Assembly: GCA_020061585.1 (NCBI GenBank)
Contig: JAGUXX010000145.1
Location: 21,278-85,277, forward strand
DNA: 64,000 nucleotides
Direction of reading: 5' to 3'
Source: Betaproteobacteria bacterium
GTDB lineage: Bacteria > Pseudomonadota > Gammaproteobacteria > Burkholderiales > Thiobacillaceae
This document shows positions 57,097 through 64,000 of this stretch, piece by piece; within the stretch, counting starts at the first letter, position 1; the number at the start of each line of letters is the position of its first letter. The notes under the pieces were generated by a model. That model was not told the origin of the DNA. It did no database searches and saw only the letters and a program-made list of their open reading frames with translations. The translations under genes and the position numbers were made by a program.

Positions 57097-57718
57097 GTTG
57101 CCGCCAGCGCGTGTCGACCACACACGCGGCCCAGGCCAGCGCGATACCGCCGGCGATATCGGCCAGATGGTGCTGGTGCACGAGCAGTACCGAAGCGCAA
57201 ATGGCCACGTACCAGACGCCGCCGAGCTGGCGAAGGTGCGTTGCCGCGACGCGGCCCGAAAGTGCGCGGAAGATCAGGGTGCTGTAGGCGATGTGCAGCG
57301 ACGGGACGGAATTGAACGGGCCATCGAGTTCCCACAATACGGAAAACAGCGCGTGGAACGCGCCCTCCGGTGGAATCCGTGGGAAGCCGCTGCGCACCGG
57401 AAAAACGATGAACAGCAGGCCGGCCGCCAGCGTTGCCAGCGCGATACGCCGACCGAGGGCGCGCAAGCCCTCGATGTTGCAGGCGAACAGCGGCAGCCAG
57501 AACAGCAGCGCGATCGAAAAGTAGATCAGGATCGCCCAAGGAACCAACGGAATCGCCAGTTCCCAGGCGAAATGCAGGCTCACATCCCGACCCGAGTTGG
57601 CCGCGATCCAGTTGGCGCCGCCATAGACGACGGTGAAGAGCAGCGTCAGCAGGACATACCGTCGCAGGAAGACGGCCCATCGCGCGCGGTTCGGCCACGT
57701 CCATGTCACCGACGCCAC
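57071..57718 (-). CDS. PAP2-superfamily membrane phosphatase / phosphotransferase
   Basis: LDGPFNSVPSLHIAYSTLIFRAL and LLVHQHHLADIAGGIALA PAP2 motifs; multi-TM. Confidence 0.8.
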   Translation of the reverse strand: MASVTWTWPNRARWAVFLRRYVLLTLLFTVVYGGANWIAANSGRDVSLHFAWELAIPLVPWAILIYFSIALLFWLPLFACNIEGLRALGRRIALATLAAGLLFIVFPVRSGFPRIPPEGAFHALFSVLWELDGPFNSVPSLHIAYSTLIFRALSGRVAATHLRQLGGVWYVAICASVLLVHQHHLADIAGGIALAWAACVVDTRWRQLNRDLVRP

Positions 57719-59409
57719 CCTGCGGGCTCGTTTCCGTAGCCGCCAGCATGGCTCGCCTCCCGACGCGCCATGTCATCGGCCAGCCGCCGGTCGATCCAGC
57801 CATGCAGAAGATCGAAACCCCGCGTCAAGAGTCGATGCTGGTTCACCGTCGCGCTCTGGAAATCGAGCAGGTCGTCGCGTTGCGACGGGGAATAGCGGAG
57901 CAAGCCGGAGTAGAAGGTCGCCGCGTTCAGCGCCACGCGGTTCTCGATCAGTTGGCGATTGAGTCGGCGCACATGGCGCCCGACATCGGCCGAGGACATG
58001 CTGGCATGCCGCCAGTAGGGGGCAACCGTGCGCGGGTTGGAATCGACGTGCAGTCCGAACCGCGCCCGGTTGGCCGCATTGAGCACGGGCACCCCGGCGA
58101 CGCGGGTGCTGAAGATCGCCAGGAAGTAGAAATCCGGCGGATGGTCGCGCAGGAAGCGGTAGGTGGTGGCGAGACTCGCTTCGCTCTCGCCGGGAAAGCC
58201 GACCACCAGCGAAACCACGCTGGTCAACCCGACCGCCCGGCAATTGTCGAGCGCCTTGGCGTTGTCCTCGACACTGCACTGCTTGTTCATGTTCAACAGT
58301 ATCCGCGGGTCGCCGGACTCGATGCCGATCTGCACCTGATACGCGCCGGCCTCCCGCATCATCGCCGCAACATCGTGATCGGCGAGGTCGCTGGCGCGTG
58401 CATAGCAGATCCATTTGATGTCGATGTTTCGGCGCACGAGTTCGTCGCAGAGCGCCGACAGGCGCCGGCGCGGAATGGTGAACAAGGAATCGAGGCAGGA
58501 GATGAATTCGACACCGAGTTCGTCTCGATAGCGCTGCCAGTCATCGGCAATTTTCCGGGCACTCTTGTAGCGAAATTTCTCGTCGTCGAAGAGGTAGGGG
58601 TAGTTACAGAAATTGCAGCGGTAGGGACAGCCGCGCACGCTTTCGTAATGCACGAGCGGGAAGCGGCGACCGTGATCGCGCGAGGCCCCGAGCCAATCCG
58701 GCGTTGCCAGACTGTCGAGCGAACGGGTCGCCGGCACGCCGCTGCGCAGGATCGTCGAATGCCGGCGCCGCTCGATGCTGGCCGGTGGTGCTGCGGAAAA
58801 CGTCTGGAACCCGGCGCGGAGGTAGGACGCAAGCATCGGCACGAGAATCTCGCCATAGCCGACGGCAAGAACGTCGACGCCGGGGATGCCGTCGCCCTCC
58901 TCCGCAAGGATGGACGCCAGCGCGCCGCCGAGGACGATCCGGTTGTGCGGACGAATGATCCGCCGCAGGACCGGCTCCACCTCGCCCAGATCGCGTAACA
59001 GAGTCGCCGACAGGAAGACCAGCGCACAGGCCGCGAGCTTGGCGCGCATCGCACGGTCATCGCGAAACACCTCGTCGACTGTGGCGATTGCGTAAGGAAG
59101 CCCTTCCGCCCGCAGCAATGTCGTCAACACCACTTCGGTCAGTTCCGGAACATCCATGTTTTCGGTGCGCGAAAAATACGCCCTGACCCCGGCCGCCAGG
59201 CGTCGGCCGGCGACCAGACGATGCCAGCCGCTCAGCACGATGGACTCGCCGATGATCGCCTTGCTTTTCAGGTCCAGCCAGGCCGATTCCGATGCACGCC
59301 ACTGCGCCGCCTGCTTGCGCAGCGCACGCCAGGGCGACGACTCCTTTTCGTTGAGCAGTCCGCCGGTAATGACCAGAACGGCTGGCGGCTGGCCCTGCAA
59401 ACCAATCAT
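57706..59409 (-). CDS. B12-binding domain radical SAM protein
   Basis: GYGEILVPMLASYLRAG; SVRGCPYRCNFCNYPYLFDDEKFRYKSARKIADDWQRYRDELG (CxxxCxxC). Confidence 0.9.
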   Translation of the reverse strand: MIGLQGQPPAVLVITGGLLNEKESSPWRALRKQAAQWRASESAWLDLKSKAIIGESIVLSGWHRLVAGRRLAAGVRAYFSRTENMDVPELTEVVLTTLLRAEGLPYAIATVDEVFRDDRAMRAKLAACALVFLSATLLRDLGEVEPVLRRIIRPHNRIVLGGALASILAEEGDGIPGVDVLAVGYGEILVPMLASYLRAGFQTFSAAPPASIERRRHSTILRSGVPATRSLDSLATPDWLGASRDHGRRFPLVHYESVRGCPYRCNFCNYPYLFDDEKFRYKSARKIADDWQRYRDELGVEFISCLDSLFTIPRRRLSALCDELVRRNIDIKWICYARASDLADHDVAAMMREAGAYQVQIGIESGDPRILLNMNKQCSVEDNAKALDNCRAVGLTSVVSLVVGFPGESEASLATTYRFLRDHPPDFYFLAIFSTRVAGVPVLNAANRARFGLHVDSNPRTVAPYWRHASMSSADVGRHVRRLNRQLIENRVALNAATFYSGLLRYSPSQRDDLLDFQSATVNQHRLLTRGFDLLHGWIDRRLADDMARREASHAGGYGNEPAGWRR

Positions 59410-60692
59410 CGATCGACCCGCCGCAGCATTGGGCCGCCCGAAGGGACGATGATCACGAGTTTTCGCACCGGCCGGATCTTCGCCGGCTCGACCAGTTCGA
59501 AGCGGCCATGTCGCAGCAGGCAGGCAAGCAACAGCACCATCTGACGCAGGGCCATGGGCATGCCGGCGCAGACCCGATCGCCCAGCCCGAAGGGAAAGTA
59601 GGCGTGGCGATAGCGGGATGAATTGGCCAAAAACCGGTCGGCCACGAACGCATTCGGGCGGTCGAAAACCTGCGGATTGCGATGCGCCAGATACATGCAG
59701 GGCAACACCCGGGTGTCGCGGAGCACCGCATGGCTACCGACCTGCGTGGCCGCGACCGCATGGCGGGTCAGATGCACGACGACCGGACAGAGCCGCATGG
59801 ATTCTTCGATTGCCGAACGCAGAAAGGGCAACGCCTCGGGCGGCGCGGATTCCCCGGCCGTGGAGACTTCGGCCCGCGCCCGTTCGCTCGCCGATCCGTC
59901 GGCGAGCAGGTGGGTCAGCGCCCAGGCCAGGCTCGCCGCCGTCGTGTCATGACCGAAGAGCAGGAAGGTCACGGTTTCCGAAACGATTTCGTCATCGCTG
60001 AGGGGTGCGCCATGTTCTGGCATCGCATGCGCAATCCGCGAAAACACGGATCCGTCCGGGGCTCGGCGTACCTCGCGTAACTGTCTCCGGATGAAGTCGT
60101 GCACCTGCGAGCGATTGATGAGGAAACGACCCCAAGGCGAGATGCGCCCGAGATCGACATGCAGGATCTTCAGGAACAACACCGCCGCCTGGCTGAAGGA
60201 CGACTTCCAGGCCTCGATCAACTGGAACGCCTCGTTATGGCGCTGCTCCGGCAGGTCGCCGAAGATCAGTTCGATGATGGCATGCAGCGTGATGCGGCTC
60301 AGGAACTCGCCGGCATTGAAGACCTCGTGCATGCCGATTTGCGGAATCAGCGCATCGGCCCATTTGCGGTTGACCCGGTCGATCGTCTCCGCATTGCCGG
60401 AAAAGAAGTGCGGCAACAGCACGCTGCGATGGACGCGATGCCGTTCGCCTTCCAGCGCGATCAGGCTGTGCTCGCCCACGACCGGTCGCAGCGCCTCCGT
60501 ACCCCGCCCGCCGATGAGATCCGGATTCCGCGAAATCTCGCCAATCAATACGGGATCACCGGTGACCAGGCATGAGCCCATCACCGGCAAGCGGGTCGTA
60601 AACGTCGTGTATCCCGAGGCGAGCGCGCCATCGAGAACGCCATATGGCGATCGCATCCACTGCAAAGGGCTAATGGTGAGGCGCGGAATCAT
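59406..60692 (-). CDS. Cytochrome P450
   Basis: I-helix VTFLLFGHDTTAASLAWAL; ExxR EESMRLCPV; heme loop YFPFGLGDRVCAGMPMAL. Confidence 0.95.
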   Translation of the reverse strand: MIPRLTISPLQWMRSPYGVLDGALASGYTTFTTRLPVMGSCLVTGDPVLIGEISRNPDLIGGRGTEALRPVVGEHSLIALEGERHRVHRSVLLPHFFSGNAETIDRVNRKWADALIPQIGMHEVFNAGEFLSRITLHAIIELIFGDLPEQRHNEAFQLIEAWKSSFSQAAVLFLKILHVDLGRISPWGRFLINRSQVHDFIRRQLREVRRAPDGSVFSRIAHAMPEHGAPLSDDEIVSETVTFLLFGHDTTAASLAWALTHLLADGSASERARAEVSTAGESAPPEALPFLRSAIEESMRLCPVVVHLTRHAVAATQVGSHAVLRDTRVLPCMYLAHRNPQVFDRPNAFVADRFLANSSRYRHAYFPFGLGDRVCAGMPMALRQMVLLLACLLRHGRFELVEPAKIRPVRKLVIIVPSGGPMLRRVDR

Positions 60693-60904
60693 GTGGCGAT
60701 TGTGCAGGTGGCCGTGCGCTAATGGAATGCATCAACGGCGAACCGACTTCGACCAAAGCCAGCCCCGACCGTCCTCGTTCAGGGGACTGGCGCGGGCTAC
60801 TTGATGGGGCCGGCGCTGAAGGACCGCGGGCAAAACACGCTACAAGTCGTCTTCAAGGGCAGTCAGATGGTTTGAAGGTCGACTTTTGGACACGCGAGCA
60901 TCGC

Positions 60905-61258
60905 TTACGATTCATCCTGGTCGTTCGGAACGGCTAAACGGGGCTTATGCTCACCCAATTTACCAAGGGCGCTGTCGAGCGAGCGCTTCATTTTCTGGGC
61001 GGCGCCGTCGATGGCCTGGTGCAACGTGTTGGCCTGTTCGGTAACCGCGACCGGCTGGCGACCGGCCATGCGCGCTTCCATCAGGCAGCGCTTGTCTTTT
61101 TCGCCAGCCTTCTGGCCGTTGACATCGCTGAGGTGAATTTCCACCCGGGTGATGTCGTTGCTGAAGCGGCCGAGCACCCGCTGCACCACCTCCTCGGCAT
61201 GGCGGGCGAAGGCTTCGCGGCCGTCTACGCTTTCATCGGTATTGAACTGTATTTGCAT
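60905..61258 (-). CDS. HPF/RaiA-family ribosome-associated protein
   Basis: MQIQFNTDESVDGREAFARHAEEVVQRVLGRFSNDITRVEIHLSDVNGQKAGEKDKRCLMEARMAGRQPVAV. Confidence 0.85.
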   Translation of the reverse strand: MQIQFNTDESVDGREAFARHAEEVVQRVLGRFSNDITRVEIHLSDVNGQKAGEKDKRCLMEARMAGRQPVAVTEQANTLHQAIDGAAQKMKRSLDSALGKLGEHKPRLAVPNDQDES

Positions 61259-61362
61259 GGGATGTTTCCTGAAAATGATTGTGGGAAGGGGGCGTGCCAG
61301 CCGTATTCAAGGCGCTGGCACGGGTTCGACGCAGCGCCTTAGTCCGGCGCGGGCTGGCTCAA

Positions 61363-62112
61363 TCAGCCCTGGCGGCTCTCGGCTATCTGCGCGCAATACT
61401 GCTGCATGTGTTCCGGCACGCCGGGCGGGCAGACGCCGCATTCGCGGTTTCCGGGCACGGCGTAGTCGATGAACTTGGGGTAGGCAAGCTTGAGGCCTCT
61501 CATCAGCGCGACGAAATCCTCCAGCGTGCGCTCGCCGCCGAGCCGGGGATTGCGCGCCTTTTCCTGGCCGATGCTGCTGATGCGACGCTGCTCATAATCG
61601 TGCCCTGGGTAGACCAGGGTGTCGTCTTCGTAAGCGAACAGCTTGCCGCGTACCGAGTGATAGAGCGCGGCCGGGTCGCCGCTCTGGAAATCGGTGCGAC
61701 CGCAAGCTTCGATCAACAGCGCGTCGCCGGTGTAGAGCCGACCAGCGTGCGCATAGGCGAAGTGGTTGTCGGTATGGCCAGGGGTGTGGATCGGCGCCAG
61801 TTCGACCGAGCCCATTTTGAATGGCACGCCGTCGTCAATACCAACGTCGGTGCAGGGTAGCGCATCCAGTGCGGGGCCGGCGATCCTGCTACCGGCGATT
61901 TCCTTGAGTTTCTTCGCCGACGTGATGTGGTCGGCGTGGATGTGTGTTTCGACCGTGTACGCGAGTCTGATGCCGAGCTTGTTGACCTCGGCAAGATCGC
62001 GCTCCCAGGTGGGCAGCACCGGGTCGATCAGCAACGCCTGGCCGGTTTCCTCGCAGCCGAGGAGATAGGTGTAGGTGCTGGAAACGGGTTCGAACAGTTG
62101 CTTGAAAAGCAT
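61363..62112 (-). CDS. MBL-fold persulfide dioxygenase-like (ETHE1/Blh type)
   Basis: FEPVSSTYTYLLGCEETGQALLIDPV ... ETHIHADHITSAKKLKE ... GHTDNHFAYAHAGRLYTGDALLIEACGRTDFQSGDP. Confidence 0.92.
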   Translation of the reverse strand: MLFKQLFEPVSSTYTYLLGCEETGQALLIDPVLPTWERDLAEVNKLGIRLAYTVETHIHADHITSAKKLKEIAGSRIAGPALDALPCTDVGIDDGVPFKMGSVELAPIHTPGHTDNHFAYAHAGRLYTGDALLIEACGRTDFQSGDPAALYHSVRGKLFAYEDDTLVYPGHDYEQRRISSIGQEKARNPRLGGERTLEDFVALMRGLKLAYPKFIDYAVPGNRECGVCPPGVPEHMQQYCAQIAESRQG

Positions 62113-62531
62113 GGGTGCTCCAGATCGTTAACTCTGTAGTCCGGCAAGCACCTCGTCCAGAAGTTCCACCTATCGCTTCTCCAGTACACCGTAATAGTCA
62201 GCTATCCGCGCGATGTGGCGCGAGCCACCGGTGAGATGGCCGAAGCCAACGACTGCAACGGGTCGCACTGCTGACGTAACCGCCAGCGCCAGACAACCTG
62301 GAAAACTGCTCCCGGAAGCGTATTGAATACGGGCGGCAACCGCCCTTCTCCGCTATTGTCCCGCCCTGTCGGCTGGAGTTAAATCAGACCCTTCCAGCGA
62401 TAGGGAATAAGTTTGCCGCCGGTGCCATTGCGGGGGGTAAATTAGGAGAGGACGGGCATGCCGGGGATCGAAAAGTTGTCGTACGCCAAACGGACCGGGC
62501 TGACCGTGTCGCAGCGGGCCGGTTGCCGCGC

Positions 62532-64000
62532 ATGAGCCGGGCAGGCGGCGGCGAACCGCGTTTCCATCGGCCCAGTTTCGCCAACAGCCTGATCATCCGC
62601 ATCGCCCTGCTGATCACGCTGGCGCTGGCGTTGTTCGCGGCGGGCAGTTATCGCTTCATCGTGCGGCCGACCATCGATCGCCTGGCCGATGCGCAGATGA
62701 ACATGGTCTCGCAGCAACTGGAGGCGCGCGTCGGCCGTTTGCTGCAAACCGTGGAAACCACCTTGCGCAGTTCTCGCGGCTGGGGCGTCAATGGCGATCT
62801 GACGCACGATCAACTCGAACAGTACAACAGCTTCTTCTTCCCCATCATCGCCAACCATGGCGAAATCACCTCGGTCAATTTCGCCCATGAGTCCGGCCGC
62901 GAAATCCTGTTGTTGCTCAACCCGGATGGCACCTGGGTCAACCGGGTGAGCAACCCGGCGGTCTGGGGCAAACGCACCGAGTGGTATTTCTGGGACACGC
63001 AACGCCGGCTGGTTCGCCATGAGACGCGAATGCTGGATTACGACTCGCGCAAGCGTCCCTGGCACCAGGGCGCGATGGCGCTGAACAACGACAACGATAT
63101 TTTCTGGACCGCGCCGTACATCTTCTTCACCACCAAAGATCCCGGCATCACCGCCGCGATGCGCTGGACCGGCAAGGATGGCAGCCGTTACGTGATCGGC
63201 CACGATGTGCGCCTGCTCGATCTTTCCGACTTCACCGCCGCCCTGCGGGTCGGTCATGCCGGCCGCGCCGCGCTGTTCCAGGCCGACGGCAAGCTGCTGG
63301 CGCTGCCCTATGACCCACGCTTCCAGGGCGCCGACGCGATCAAGTCGGCGGTGCTGAAATCCCCGGCCGAGCTGGGCCTCGACGCCATCGCGGCGGGCTA
63401 TGCAAGCTGGCGGCCGCCGCAAACGCAAGGGCAACCCGCGATCGGCAGCTACCCGGTGGCGGGCGAGCGCTGGTTCAGCTTGCTCCGCCCGCTGCGCGCC
63501 GGCGAGCAGCAGTTTCAGCTCGGCGTGTTCGCGCCGGAGCAGGAATTCATGCCCACCACGCGCGCCGATCTGCTGTTTCTCGCCGCCATCGCGGTGTTCG
63601 CCTTGCTGGTCGGCGTGCTGGTGGCGGTACGGGTGGCGCGCCAGTTCGGCCGGCCGCTGGCGGAACTGGCGCGGGCCAGCGCCCGCATCGGCGATCTGCA
63701 ACTCGATCAGCCGATCCGCTTGCAGGCGCGCTGGCGGGAAGTCCGCGAACTGGCGCGCGCGCAGGAGACGATGCGCTTGCGTCTGGCCGAGGCGCGGCGC
63801 GAACTGGAAACCGTCAATCAGGAACTGGAAGACACGGTGGAGGCCCGCACCCGCGAGCTGAAGCACAGCAACCGGGCGCTGCAAGAGCGTGAAGGCTTCT
63901 TCCGCGCCATCTTCGAGAACGCCGTCATCGGCATCTCCAGCCTGTCGCCCGACCTGGTCCGGCAGCGGGTCAACCGCGCCTTCATTGATTTTTCAGGCTA
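62532..64000 (+). CDS. Membrane sensor protein (periplasmic sensing domain - HAMP-like - coiled coil - PAS), truncated by window end
   Basis: Hand translation of the open + frame: MSRAGGGEPRFHRPSFANSLIIRIALLITLALALFAAGSYRFIVRPTIDRLADAQMNMVSQQLEARV ... FLAAIAVFALLVGVLVAVRVARQFGRPLAELARASARIGDL ... REGFFRAIFENAVIGISSLSPDLV. Missing from the ORF track because no stop lies in the window. Confidence 0.85.
   Translation, partial: MSRAGGGEPRFHRPSFANSLIIRIALLITLALALFAAGSYRFIVRPTIDRLADAQMNMVSQQLEARVGRLLQTVETTLRSSRGWGVNGDLTHDQLEQYNSFFFPIIANHGEITSVNFAHESGREILLLLNPDGTWVNRVSNPAVWGKRTEWYFWDTQRRLVRHETRMLDYDSRKRPWHQGAMALNNDNDIFWTAPYIFFTTKDPGITAAMRWTGKDGSRYVIGHDVRLLDLSDFTAALRVGHAGRAALFQADGKLLALPYDPRFQGADAIKSAVLKSPAELGLDAIAAGYASWRPPQTQGQPAIGSYPVAGERWFSLLRPLRAGEQQFQLGVFAPEQEFMPTTRADLLFLAAIAVFALLVGVLVAVRVARQFGRPLAELARASARIGDLQLDQPIRLQARWREVRELARAQETMRLRLAEARRELETVNQELEDTVEARTRELKHSNRALQEREGFFRAIFENAVIGISSLSPDLVRQRVNRAFIDFSG

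Noticed and set aside
60786-60876. Short plus-strand peptide GTGAGYLMGPALKDRGQNTLQVVFKGSQMV* between P450 and HPF genes
   Set aside because: Looks like a possible C-terminal remnant of some gene, but too short to assign without a search.
62442-63884. 480-aa minus-strand ORF near the window end
   Set aside because: Opposite the truncated sensor gene, whose plus-strand translation has TM, HAMP-like and PAS-like sequence.

Overview
This is a GC-rich, probably betaproteobacterial chromosomal segment, read only from the sequence and the supplied ORFs. (1) ~0.1-23.9 kb, minus strand: an exopolysaccharide locus of the exosortase A (XrtA/PEP-CTERM) type, with export protein, chain-length determinant, tyrosine autokinase, outer-membrane protein, ATPase, DUF3473 deacetylase, FemAB-like protein, TIGR03087- and TIGR03088-type glycosyltransferases, amidotransferase, acyltransferase, further GTs, O-antigen ligase-like protein, sulfotransferase and flippase. 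No exosortase gene is found in the window. (2) ~24-35.5 kb: housekeeping and regulatory genes (mlaA, greB, response regulator, SAH riboswitch + ahcY, creBCD-like genes) and a periplasmic NodB deacetylase-caspase-TPR fusion. (3) ~35.5-46.1 kb: a defence/toxin-antitoxin island with an AAA ATPase, a MntA/HepT pair (hepT carries an in-frame stop), XRE-ImmA + PIN, a two-gene operon of a methyltransferase-like protein and an unclassified YVDD reverse transcriptase, and a NERD-UvrD helicase pseudogene interrupted by a ~290-bp MITE-like element and a DUF1778-GNAT TA module. Copies of the same dispersed repeat lie at both edges. (4) ~46.3-60.7 kb: an unusual, tightly overlapping biosynthetic cluster (AurF-like diiron oxygenase, GNATs, GH3-like ligase, three B12/radical SAM proteins, two desaturases, two membrane-anchored SnoaL-like proteins, P450, PAP2). 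(5) ~60.9 kb to the end: HPF-like protein, ETHE1-like persulfide dioxygenase and a truncated sensor gene. The strongest novelty candidates are the RT/methyltransferase operon and the GH3/AurF/radical-SAM cluster.
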